From: Trametes villosa
Taxonomy: Eukaryota > Basidiomycota > Agaricomycetes > Polyporales > Polyporaceae
Direction: 5' to 3'
DNA length: 64,000 nucleotides
NCBI GenBank assembly: GCA_002964805.2
Contig: PUDQ02000098.1
Location: forward strand, 62,001 to 126,000
The translations under genes and the position numbers were made by a program. Numbering within the stretch: the first letter of the stretch is position 1; each line of letters starts with the position of its first letter. The notes under the pieces are model-generated. The model was not told the DNA's origin. It ran no database searches and worked only from the letters and a program-made list of their open reading frames with translations. Of this stretch, positions 32,622-43,412 are shown in pieces.

Positions 32622-34169
32622 CTACCACTGGGGCACCGCTATGCCGAAGGGAACGTCACTCGGACGGTCCAGCATAGCGTTCTCGTCGTCGAGCAGAGTA
32701 CTCCGCGAGCCGCTAGCGGGAATGTCTTCTCCGAAGTCAAACGGGGCGGTCTCGAAACATCCAAGGTCAAGGTCCAGGTCGAGAGGAGCGATAGACGTCT
32801 CGGAGAAGGTGGTGGAGAGTTGCTCCACTGGGACGACGGGGGCTTCCTCTACGGCGGACGATCCCACGCTTGCGTCGACTTGAGCAGCACCGTCGGAATG
32901 TGCATCGCTTGCAATAGGAGCCTCCTGAACGCAGAAGGGAATTTCTCCTTCTTCAAGTTCTTCAGCGACGACCGCCGAGCACGCGTCCTCCGCGGACGTG
33001 TCTTGCTGCTGGGAGCCACCATTCGCACCCGGCGCAGCGTCCACGCCCTCGCCCAGGCACGTCCCGTCCACACCTTCGGAACTTGCCTCTGTCTTCCACG
33101 ATGACTGCAGATCGTCGATGATCACGCTGTCCGTGCGCTGCATCCGCTGCGGGTGGCGCTTCTTCGTCAACGCCTTCCATGCCAGGTGGTGCATTCGCAG
33201 ATAATCCGACGCCGTGCGCGTCTTCGTCTTCTTCTTCCGGTCGAACGGCGCCGTGATAGCCCGCAGCTTCGGCGGGCACACGAATTCCCGGTGGCGGGGC
33301 AGAGGCTCCTGCGGGGTCTTCCGCACCCCAACGAGCGGCCATGTGAGGTCCCCCGGGTCCGGTTTCTTGGGTGTAATCATCGCGCTCTGCCGTCTGTCAC
33401 ACAGCGTTAGCGCTGACATTGGTAGTGCAGCGGTGTACGACTCACACTTTGCCCTCCCAGATCTTCCTCGCGATCATGTACCCCCAGGGCGTCGCGGTCC
33501 GCGGACGGTTGGCGAGGAGCAGAGCCATGGGGCCCCAACGTGGCCGTTCCCAAAAGTGAGAAGGAAGGCGCCGTTGATGAGCCCACGTAATTTCTCTTCC
33601 GTGGGGTTCAAGGGTTCCGGACTTGGGCGCATTGATGTCGGTGCTCCCAGCCTTGGGTGAAGATGCGGCTAACGCAGTGGCCGTGCTCGGTGGGGTAAAA
33701 GTCTGGCCTGTAGCTTCGCGGTCAGAGTGGTGTCCATGGCAGGGAAGGTGGTGGCGTACCAGAGATTATCTGAGTTAGCACTCTCTTCAGAGAGGAGCAT
33801 CTGGCGGCCCGTGCGGCGGCTGCAACGAATGGTGGGCGCACGTCCTCAGTACCTGCAGAACGTAGCCACACCGAGGGAAGCACCTTTCATCTCAGCCTCG
33901 ACCTTGAGGTGGCGCGCGACGGCGTCGTGGAACCTCTTGCTATCGAGCATTTCGGGGACGAGCAGCTCCTTCCTCAGGTTCGACCGCCGGCGCACAGGCG
34001 CGAGGCTCCTCTTCGCGGCCTGCGTGATCAACACGGACCGCGGCTTCCCCATGCGATCGGTGGCGGTGACCAAAGACGTTCCTTTAATGCCCTGAGTGCC
34101 GCAGGCGGAGGGCAGTTCCACGACGAGAGGGGCGGAGCGGGGCGCGCCGATGAAGCTCAGGCCGGACAT
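32622..34169 (-). CDS. Hypothetical protein, 462 aa
   Basis: Four exons keep phase: 34169-33853, 33819-33782, 33707-33446 and 33393-32622. Residues 1-105 begin MSGLSFIGAPRSAPLVVELP and include RRRSNLRKELLVPEMLDSKR. The centre (about 150-290) has conserved-looking PRWGPMALLLANRPRTATPW, then IWEGKVRQSAMITPKKPDPG and a lysine-rich DRKKKTKTRTASDYLRMHHL. The C-terminal 170 residues are acidic and disordered. There is no signal peptide or membrane span. The exon 2/3 border is the least certain because a second donor (33764) gives another frame. Probably a lineage-specific protein; no family recognised. It is transcribed towards the tRNA and the Slm1-like gene. Confidence 0.7.
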
Positions 34170-34974
34170 GGTGGTGGTGGAAGACGAGAGACCGGGTGAG
34201 AGTGGCTAGCGGACGCGCAGGCGCCATAACCTCGTATTTGTTTCCTATTTGGGATTGCCAATTTGTGTCGGACGAACAATGGGCTCGCGGCCCTTGCCAT
34301 GACCATTGACGCAGCATTGACCATGGCACTGCGTCCCTCCGGCTCGCTTAGATAGTTCTCGGTGCCGGTTCTGACAGAAGGTTGTTCACCTGAGTCATTT
34401 AATCCTCAACGGTTACAGCAATTCAGGTTGAGAAGTAATCGACCTACAGTGTCCTGCGCGTGTCGCCGTGAGCTGTGGAGGCGGTTGTCGTGTACAGGCC
34501 GGGAGTTGAAGAAAAGCAACTCTCGATCAAGGTCCGAGTCCGATTCGCGCCTGCAAGTCATAAGCGCCGCGATAAGATAAGATCATGACTAGCACTGCTT
34601 TTGGCACTTGCCACGCACCGTCGCCTACCGTCGCTTCAACAAGCACTGCTGTAACCTGTACCACGAGTCTGCCTCGCATTCACAAACATCCAGAATACTT
34701 GTACAAGCTCTCGCGCAAGGCATGCTCAGGACAGACTCGCTTCGAGCGTCGGTGCTGGCTGGTCAACCTGGCGTACGGCACACCATCTAGTCCTAGTAGC
34801 TGCTGGTGTACTATGTGGCGCCCTACCTCCGACTGGGTCGGGCCACTGGCAAGCTGCGCGCACTGACGTTGCCTGACTACCAGTGGCAGTTACCGCCAAT
34901 ACGGGCATATACAGGGAGGTGCTATTCAGCGATCGACGTGATCTTCTTTCCCCCCACCCTACAACAGCCCGAGC

Positions 34975-36397
34975 ATGCGGCGTCCATCTCTACATTGGAA
35001 ACGGCGACTCTCCTCTCCCATTTCTGTCGCATGGAGCGGATTGCTTTCCAAAGCATATCATGCACCGGGACGAACTCTTTCAGAAGACACCGAGCGCGAA
35101 CATGGTGAGTGATATGCTTGATCATCATCAGGTACAGACGCCAACTTACTCGCAACAGCTACACCATCATCAGGTACAGACGCCAACTTACTCGCAACAG
35201 CTACACTATCGAACACGAACAAGAATCCTCCATCGTTACAGCTACCGTTTGAGCTATGGAGCGAGATTCTTTCGTACCTGGACCCTGCGGAGCTCGCGAG
35301 CATGGCGCGCCTGTGCAGCCTGCTACACGCCGAAGCCGAGAAGCTGCTCTATCGCTCGGCCTCCCTCACGGGCTACGCAATTGTCTCCTTCCACCGTACC
35401 CTGGCGGGCTCTCCGCACCATGCTGCACTCGTCCGTCAGATCGACGTTTCCTTCCACGACGACCTCGACCCCTGCATCCCTGCGTGCCTGGCCGAAACAC
35501 TCTCTCTGCAACTTCCTCTTCGGTACCTCTCCATCATCTGTTCTGGACTCGCCAAGTGGGACCACACAATCATCCACTACTGCAAGCTCATCTTCTGCAT
35601 TCGCTTCCCCGACCTTCGCGGCTTCCGCACCAACATGCCGCCGACGACGTTCGCCGGTCTCCTAGAATTTGTCGAGGCCCATTCCGCGCTGGAGGAGCTG
35701 CACATGGAGATGTCGGATTCCCGTCTTCCCCCGAGTCTGGCGGTGTCGCCCTCCATCCGGACGCTCGCATGCGTTCCCCACTTCGTTCAAGGACAGCTCC
35801 TTGGCGGGAAGCTGAGGAAGCTCACACATCTGTATCTTGGTCGTTTCTCTTACGACGACCTCGAGGTCCTCTCGGATACGATTGGCTCCCAACTGATCAG
35901 CCTGCGGTTGGGCACGCATATCAACGCGTCGCATATCAGGCCGTGGACGATCGGAGACATTGCAGCGAAGTTCCCCCGCCTACGTCTCATCCACGTCGAC
36001 ATGGGCATGGTGAGTGCCTTCGGTCATTGCGGTTCAGAACCCATTGCTCACGCGATCTGGGAAGCAGGTGCACGGGCCCTGGATGCGGGCTCGCCCCATC
36101 AACTGGCAGTCGAGGACCGCGGATGAGAAACGCGCGCATCTTCCTCCCAACCAGCTCACTATTGTGTGGGCGTATCCTCATGAAGAGGGTGTCGTGCTGT
36201 CCTCGGCTGCGGCGTGGCACACGTTCCTCAACAAGGCTGCGTACGACGTCCTACGACGGTGGGCTCCGTACGTCCGCCGCATCGTGTACCGCCACACCAT
36301 CATCCCATACGTGTCAGCCACGCTCAGCCAGGATCAGACGCGGCTGGTAAAGACGCAGGATCCGTGGATGTCGGATGACTACTGGAAGTTGGTCTAG
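34975..36397 (+). CDS. F-box protein, 431 aa
   Basis: Exons 34975-35104, 35174-36009 and 36068-36397 keep phase. An F-box starts near residue 60 (LPFELWSEILSYLDPAELAS). It is followed by leucine-rich, irregular repeats (LRYLSIICSGL, LEELHMEMSD, LRKLTHLYLGRF, LRLIHVDMG), the usual build of substrate receptors for SCF ubiquitin ligases in mushrooms. The C-terminal exon is Trp/Pro-rich. The first intron (35105-35173) ends inside a 42-bp tandem duplication, so two CAG acceptors exist 42 bases apart; only the second gives a normal intron length. The start ATG at 34975 is the first in frame after a stop but is otherwise unsupported. The substrate is unknown. It is not closely similar to the F-box trio at 43-54 kb. 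Confidence 0.8.
35123..35206 (+). repeat. 42-bp tandem duplication over a splice acceptor
   Basis: Two perfect copies (35123-35164 and 35165-35206) of a unit starting CATCATCAGGTACAGACGCC. Each contains the intron end CATCATCAG and the first exon bases. Confidence 0.9.
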
Positions 36398-37110
36398 GAT
36401 GTATGGAGCCAGCCCGGCATGTACATCACGCCTCTCTCCGTGTACCTATACGATTCACTCACAGTGATGGTCCATCATAAAGCGTCTTTGAGAGCGTGCT
36501 TGTTCGCTCATCACCGTCTGCTCAACAGCCTATTCGCCGATATCCATTCGGATTTGGGATGGCGGCGGTTACGCCCCTCCGCATTCACCACGGAATCGGA
36601 ACCGCCGCTCGCCCGGCCTCTCGAAGTTCTGCAGCTCTCTTCAGAGGTCTCCTTGCCACCCCGTCGTTGGCTCTTCTCGATCTTCCTCCCGCTCCGTCCG
36701 AGTTACATTCGATCACTGTCGATTGCAACGGCAGCCTCACTCACGAATTGCTGATCGCCTTCTGGCTTTTGGAACCACCGGCCTCGCCGTCAAGTCAACC
36801 ACATCCGCTTGTTCGCTTCAACAAGCGCCCGTCCGCCGCTAAGCCTCCCTCAAACTATCAGTGGGTATAAGTGTCAACCGGCGTCCCCCCCCCCATTCAC
36901 TCTTTCCTTCTTCCTACCACTCATCACCCCATTCCCAAGTGTGCGAGACTCAGCGACTCTCACTCTGGTGTGCAGCCGCGCCACTGCCGCAAGGCAGGCG
37001 CCGCATGCACAGCAACCTTTCCCCGCCTAAGTGGTACGTTTTTGGAGTTGCGGTTTCCTCTTCTCGTGCCCTCACGCTGACACTCCAATGCAGGCGGGAT
37101 GTTGTTGTGA
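36398..37110. other. Intergenic, possible leucine-rich relic
   Basis: Forward frames at 36500-36760 give PLEVLQLSSEVSLPPRRWLF and similar, like a fragment of an F-box/leucine-rich protein, but there is no start, no splice sites and no full domain. Confidence 0.3.
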
Positions 37111-37112
37111 CT

Positions 37113-37630
37113 TTATGGACAGGTGCCCTGCAAGACATGTATCGCAAATGCGAGCTCGGGCACGAAAATGGTAGAGTGTGCACCGCGAGGAACCGACGGA
37201 GATAATCTGCAACGTCTCCGCAATCGTTGATGCAATACACGGTCCCCGGGCCGCCGCCGTGCAGAAAGAGTAGGGTCCCAGTAGTCCACGTCCGGTCCTT
37301 CATCTAGCTCGTCAAGCCGACATGTGTTCGAGCAGAAGGACGTGGGAGAGGGCACGGGACAGACTTTCGCCCAGCTCGTGCTTTCAAGGATGCGGGCTTG
37401 GAACGCAAGTCGGCGCGCGCAGATTGCGCGCATTTCGGGGCCGGCGTTCGTCGCAGCGAGGTCTCGCACGACGCCAGAAAACACTCCCGATGGTATCAGA
37501 CATGTTCAGGATGTGCCACATGCCTGCCGTCGAAGATGATGCTCGCGTCGCGGCCGGTGCGGACACGCCCTTCAGTGCACCCCGCACATCGCGACTACCT
37601 GCTAGTAGAAAAGCCAAGATTAGCACTGGC
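37113..37630 (-). pseudogene. Gene relic, homologous to the relic at 25.6 kb
   Basis: Minus-strand pieces run LILAFLLAGSRDVRG, HILNMSDTIGSVF, SGVVRDLAATNAGPEMRAIC, ARILESTSWAKVCPVPSP and DELDEGPDVDYWDPT in different frames. Further down (about 37270-37115) TGTLLFLHGGGPGTVYC looks real too. Frame changes and missing splice sites suggest decay. The order of the first blocks matches 25575-25780 on the plus strand. Family not identified. Confidence 0.45.
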
Positions 37631-38059
37631 AGTAAGACGGTCCGTCACGTCGCGTACGAATTCGATACGCACCTCTTTCCTGCAGTTTATATCTCGCATC
37701 AGGAAAAACCTCCGGTCAGAATGTCTGCGAAAGCACGTATATTTTGTCGAGAAACAGTGTTAGCCACGGAATCCGGTGTAATGTCTGACGGCACCCCCAA
37801 TTTACACACTTTTCAATCAAAATCACCGAAATCCGGCGGTCTCCTATCACCAGTGCGAAGAGCAGCCTTGCAGTGTGCTCAATAGCCTGATGAGCCAGAT
37901 GTTCCGACACACACGCACCCGCAGTTAAACTGGCAGTGCGAGAATGCGCACCAAGGGTAGGGAGTCCGTGGGGGTAGTTTGACCTGAGGTTAAATACATG
38001 ACTGGCTACGTACATACTCCTCCACGTAGTACGTCCGTCGGAGTCTCCGTATCGTAGCG

Positions 38060-38935
38060 TAGAAGGAGTCAGTGTCGGGCGAGGGTGGGCGTGCGGCGGC
38101 GGCGGAGCGCGTATCGGGGCGGAGCGCGGCGTGCGGTGAGGGTGGAGGAAGAGGAGAGCGTGTCGGCGCGAAGCGCGGCGTGTTGGCGCGGACGAGGGCG
38201 CGGCGCGGCGAGCAGCGCGCGTTACAGCGGAGGGTGGCATATTGGGGCAGAGGCTTAGGGCGTCACAGGGGGCATCGTGGCATGTCGCGGCGGAGGAGGG
38301 CGTGCGCTGGATAGCGTACTGGGGCGGAGGAGAGCGTACCCGGCCCCGGGTAGGGTGCGGCATGTCGCGACGGGGAGCGCACGTCGCGGCGGAGCGCGGC
38401 GTACGGCGGCGGCCCGGGTGGAGGAGGAGAGCGTGTCGGCGCGCAGCGCGGCGTGTTGGTGCGGAGGTGGGCGCGTCGCGGTGAGGAGCGCGTGTTACAG
38501 CGCAGGGCGGCATGTCGGAGCAGACGAGGGCGTTACAGGGGGCGCCGCGGCGTGTCGCAGCGGAGGGCGTGCGGCAGCGGCGGCGGTGGCGGCGGCGCAG
38601 AGCGCATCCGGGCGCCGCGCGGCATGTCATGGCGTGGGCCCTGGGCATATCTGGGTGTGTTGCAGCGGAGGAGCTCGTGCCGGGCGGAGGAGAGCATACC
38701 GCGGTGGAGGAGGGCGTGCAGCGGTGGAGGAGGGCGTGCAGCGGCGAAGGAGGGCGTATCGAGGCGGAGGAGGGCGTATAGAAGCGAAGGAGCCTGGCGT
38801 ATCGGGGCGGAGGAGGGCGTATCGGGGCGGAGGAGGGCGTATCAGTGCGGAGGACGTATCGGGGCGTCGCGGCGGAGGAGGGCATGCCGTGGTGGAGGGC
38901 GGCGTGTCGCGGACGGTGCTCGGGATGTACGAAGC
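38060..38935. repeat. GC-rich minisatellite of about 0.9 kb
   Basis: Degenerate tandem copies of GCGGAGGAGGGCGTATCGGG-like units. The 20-bp period is clear at 38699-38860 and more diverged towards 38060, with larger higher-order blocks (GTGTCGGCGCG ... GGCGTGTTGG twice). The purine-rich strand is the plus strand. The region stays open for more than 500 codons on the minus strand only because GC-rich repeats lack stops. Confidence 0.85.
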
Positions 38936-39325
38936 TAGAGATTAGCCTCGTCCAGCGCACCAACGCGACGCAAACGCGCAATACGCGCACTCGAACATCG
39001 GATACGCGACCTTGAGGGCGGTGTGAGCGCGACCGCAAGCCTTGACGGTGCGCAAGTTCGGATATCGGAAAGTGGCATCCAAAGGCGAGCACGCGCACGA
39101 CTGTGGAGGAAGGTCGCGCTTCCGATGATGCTCCCGATAGCGCAAGATGCACACAGACTGTGCTGCACGCCAGAGGGCCTTCGTGTCGGAGAGAGTGCAC
39201 GTACATCCTTGCGTAGACATGCCACGTAAACCGTATACATTGACCCAGAAACATATCGGAGTTGTCCCGCCAGCACTTGTCAGGTATATGATCGCATACA
39301 GCCTGTCATCCCACACCTAGACCAC

Positions 39326-41758
39326 TCAGTCCTCCGCCGGCCGCGGCGGCAGTTGGTATTTGTCAACTGCCGTGGACGAATGCCCTTGCTCGGCAATCTG
39401 AATGTAAGGGATGCCGTTCTTGGGCGCGCACATCGCCACCCAAGCTGCGTGGAAGAAGTTCTATGCCGAATGCGTCAGGCAGTCGTCGCAGAAATCCGGC
39501 CCCATGGGACGTACCAGGCCGAAGATGTTCCTGTCCTGGGGACGCCGGTGCGCATGGAGAAGGAACTCGTACTTCTTCTTCGTGGGGTGCTGGGCGTAGA
39601 TGAAGAACTCCGCACTCAGCTCGACCCGAACTGACGGCGCATTTGGCGTAAGTGCCGCGAATAGTAGTGCGACCTTCTGAGTGTGGTGCCGCTTGTGCGG
39701 AGGGATGATCAAGGGATCCGTGGGATTCCTCTGATGCATGGCGCCGTAGTGTGCGGCAATCTGAGCTACCACAGATGCGGGCAGCCACGACAGACTGGTT
39801 CCTATGATCACCTCACGTTAAGTACATTCGTGAGACAGTAGCGGTACTTAGGCTTGGCTCACCGTTGTCAATCAATGTATAGAGACCGTCGCTGGTGCCA
39901 GTGGCTGTCCCCGGTGCAATAGGTAACGTGATTGGTTGCCTTGCGCGACCGCGAAGGCCTCCAGGGAGTGGGACCTCGTCGATGAGCTCTATCCCGGTGA
40001 GAAGTACGTTCCAATTTTTCTTGCTGGAGACCAGTCCGTGTGGTTTGGGTATCACCAGTATCTTTGCAGAGAAATCTGGGGTCTCCGGGCAAGGCCAGCG
40101 ATTGATCGCGAAGAACCTGAGGTGGAGGAGGCACACGGCGGTTAAGAGAAGCGTGGGGTTGACAGAGTGCATAGAGCTCACGATTGGTATTTCAGTAACT
40201 GGTCTTCGTCAGTCTTGCGCGGAATTGGCCGAAATCCGAAATAGAATGTAATCCCGGGGGATTGCTGAGTATACGGCTTGTTAATCCTCAAAGCTTGGGG
40301 CCAATATAACCTCGGCTCACCGATACGCTATGGTCAGGGACATGGCGCTGCAATGCGAGAATGAAGCTCTAGAAGTGTGTGAGAAGTTGCTCGTCAGTAG
40401 CTGTATAGAAATGATTGACTAGATGAAGGGTACAGACGGAGTAGGTGATCTGATCTGGAAAGCGCCCCTGGGTGCTGTACCATTGTTTAGTCGAATACAT
40501 AGAGGTCTCCAGACCAGAGAGGCGTACGTACGTCTCAAGACCAAGACCAAGCGTTCCAGAGAAAACTTGCCGACTGATGCTCTCGTTGACAGCAAGCGCG
40601 AGCGCAAAAACGTAGGGAATTTGGATAGGCCTCTTCCATTGCCCGTTGGCGTCCCAGTTGTAGCAATCGATCGAGGCATACAACGGAAGGAGGGTGGACG
40701 AGCGCACGGATTGCGACCGGTCCTTGGGCAAGACCATTACTGTCGTCACGCAATGCTAGGTATTAGTAGACACGACGCAGAGACATAGCTGATCACTCAC
40801 GACCTCTGGCGCCGTCCGCATACTGGTGGGGTTTCGCTTGACGAAGGTCATTCGCATTGGAGACGTCGTAATTATGGTTGAATTCCAACCCGTGATAGGG
40901 ATGGAAGGCCCACGCATCCGGGCGAGGACCGTAGGTCCCGTCAGCCTTGAACTCCATATAGTCTCTCGGCAAGACCCAGCTGATGTGTATAGCCGGTCAG
41001 CATTCGTCTGGGTCATCGTTGAACTGCACGACTCACGTGAGGGTCGATCCAGTATCGATATGGAATTTGAGCGCCCCGGATTGCCCTGCAGCGTCGCCTG
41101 GCCGAGTCGCAATACCCTGACAAAAGATCATGAGGCTCCTATCTATAATCTATCAGGCGAATGAACAAAGTTACCATTCGAACGTAGTATCCGGCACCTA
41201 GCTCAAAAAGTATTAGATGAGCCATGCATACATTCTCGGATATGATCGTCAACTCACTTCGATACGATGCCTCATGCGCGGGTTGTATGGTGTGGTAATG
41301 TACCGGAACAATATTGCCTCTGGTCACCCGGTCGCTTGTGCTTGCGCGCCTGTAGCCTTCGCGGTCATACCCGAACTCATCGTATGACGTCTCGTCCTTG
41401 CCGACCTGCACAGGAATCAGTATCGACCTGCACGACGTAGTAGTCACGCTACTCTGCAGAGACGACTCACAAGGTCCATTGTCCTAGATACGGGACTCGT
41501 CGGCGACGGCGTCGAGGGGCCCGACCCGATAGACGATGCCTCATCATCCGACCCGCCTGGCTCCGAGGCCGTCTCGCCCGCTGCAACTTCGACATTGGGG
41601 TCCTCCTCTAGGTAATCCCAAGGCCTATCTGCCCGGGCCTGTTTCAGGCTGAGGATTAGATTGGGACGAGGAGGGAAAGGATCACTACCAGATACGTACA
41701 CGTTCTCTAGCGCCGAGTGAGGGGTCGGCGAGGTAGGCGAGAAGGACCAATGAGTCAT
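39326..41758 (-). CDS. Pepsin-type (A1) aspartic protease, 578 aa
   Basis: Eleven exons keep phase: 41758-41471, 41405-41258, 41197-41175, 41116-41037, 40979-40801, 40739-40528, 40368-40321, 40264-40182, 40116-39863, 39801-39515 and 39460-39326. The family order is complete. AGYYVRMGIATRPGDA opens the catalytic body. The first catalytic Asp is in IDTGSTLTWV (about D174). The substrate-cleft region follows (PYVFALALAVNESIS, then GTLGLGLETY, SFILALQRH and TFYFGFRPIP). The second Asp motif is IDNGTSLSWLP (about D437), and near the C-terminus is FGLNFFHAAWVAM. The second motif has Asn where Ser/Thr is usual (D-S/T-G). One exon is only 23 bases. There is no signal peptide at this start (MTHWSF...), so either upstream exons are missing (a splice from 41868 to 41763 is possible) or the enzyme is intracellular. 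The 150-residue leader is Ser/Pro/Asp-rich. Confidence 0.85.
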
Positions 41759-43412
41759 CGGGGCCTATGATAGGCAGCGCGTTGGTAGTCAGATCTGGTT
41801 GCTGAGACATGACGCGAGATGTGGCGCGGGGACGCGGGAGTGAGGTGAGCATAGCGGACAGACTCACGTCAATCTTATACGGAACCCTCCTCCGCTGGAG
41901 CGGAGGATGCGTCGTAGTCTGCGTACGTGCTTGAGTGATGCCGGTCCGAGTTGCCCATGCCGGTGTTCATCCGCCGACGGTACCTCATGACGAATTGAAC
42001 AATAGCGGTGACACCTGGTGGGCAGCGCGAAGTCGAAGAAGGCTGGGTAGCACAAGGCCGTGGATGCGCGATGAGTAGGCAGCGGTTGGCTCGAGGACAG
42101 TGTCGCCCGCGGACGTGAGTCGCGATCACCGCGATAAGCACACATGATCAAGCGGAGTTGCGTCGAAGATGGAGAATCTTGGGTGAGGCGGTGAGAAGAA
42201 CACTCCTCCACATGTTAGCACTGTGGGTGCGCGTCGTGCGCCATGGCTATTGTCAGCGAGCCTCGAAGGATCGCTCCCCGGCAAGATGCAAGGACAGGTA
42301 ATCACAATCAGCGTGTGGTTCCCAGAGGCCCACGACATCCATGATGAGGCGGGCTTCCTTCGAGTCTGATTGTACGCGACTCGGTCCGAAGGTGTACGGC
42401 CTGTAGTATTGTGGCCTGAGACCTTCAGAGCTATCACAACGCCGAAATTCGAGTAGCATCGCGCGACCGGTGGAGTGGGACTATATCCCGGAGGGGTGGC
42501 GCTACCGAGGTTCATCGCCGAGGCCGCGGGCCGTCTGAAGGAGCATCGCAATCGCACATGATGCATGAGAATCTCCTAGAAAGCAGTGAGAATAGACACA
42601 GAAGTGGGTGTATAGATACCCAGGTACACTCCCAGAGCCTCCTGGCTCCACACAGTCCTCGCAACTCCGCTTCATCAGAAGGCGAAGTGCTCCGCTCTCG
42701 CTTCTCCGATATTGTGCTGATGGAGGCGTGTCGACACGAGATACCTTAGTAACGGAAATCGCCTTGTCCCAGAGAAGACAACACGTCTGAAGGGACATCG
42801 AATACTCTGAGCTTCGGACGAGTCAGCGAAGGCAACCGTTCACTGTAAAAGCATACCTTGTCGCGAATTATTTCAGAGTGCCTTCGTATGCAAATTTTCC
42901 GGCTAGAATAATTAGAGTAACCGGCAGGAGGCCGTTACACAGGCATAGAGTGGCTTGCTTCGCGATTTCGCCAAGTTTACAGTATCACAAGCTGGAAGCT
43001 GGTACTTCGAGTCCCACCTCGTACTTGGACAGGCGACGACTGCGTAGACGCTCACTCACCGCAAAGAGCGACAGCTGTAAAAGCCGGTGCAATACGCCGA
43101 CAGCTCCAGAGATTCAAGACGTCGCCTCCGAGTACTAGAGTTCCGATCCACACTCGAAGGATGTCGCGACGGTGCCACTGGCGCGGATGCATGGCGTACG
43201 AGGTCCAACTTGCATACTCGGCAGTTGCCGTAGACTAAGCTTCGGAGAGGCGCTCAGCACCAGCCGCCCGTCGGCGCTGCGGCTCCCCACGAGTCCCCAC
43301 GGCAGAGCATGTGAGTAAGGCGATGCCTGTGTATTTGCCGTGCTCGAGCTTGTTCTTACGCTTGACCTCGACACTAACTCGTGCAAGCCCTACTCCCTGA
43401 TACCTTTGGTAC
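41759..43412. other. Divergent intergenic region, possible extra minus-strand exons
   Basis: This lies between the protease (minus) and an F-box gene (plus). Minus-strand stretches such as TAIVQFVMRYRRRMNTG (about 42010), YYRPYTFGPSRVQSDSKEA (about 42400) and GLLPVTLIILAGKFAYEGTL (about 42930) look like protein, and GT/AG borders exist. They could be 5' exons of the protease or a separate decayed gene. I could not join them in one frame. Confidence 0.3.

Noticed and set aside
37716..39254. Open frame of 512 codons on the minus strand
   Set aside because: It runs through the GC-rich minisatellite. The protein is a Pro/Ser/Arg/Ala repeat product without any domain, and the lack of stops follows from composition.
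43000..43030. T-arm-like word TTCGAGTCCCACC suggesting a tRNA
   Set aside because: The flanking bases do not form the 5-bp T stem, and no acceptor or D arm fits around it.
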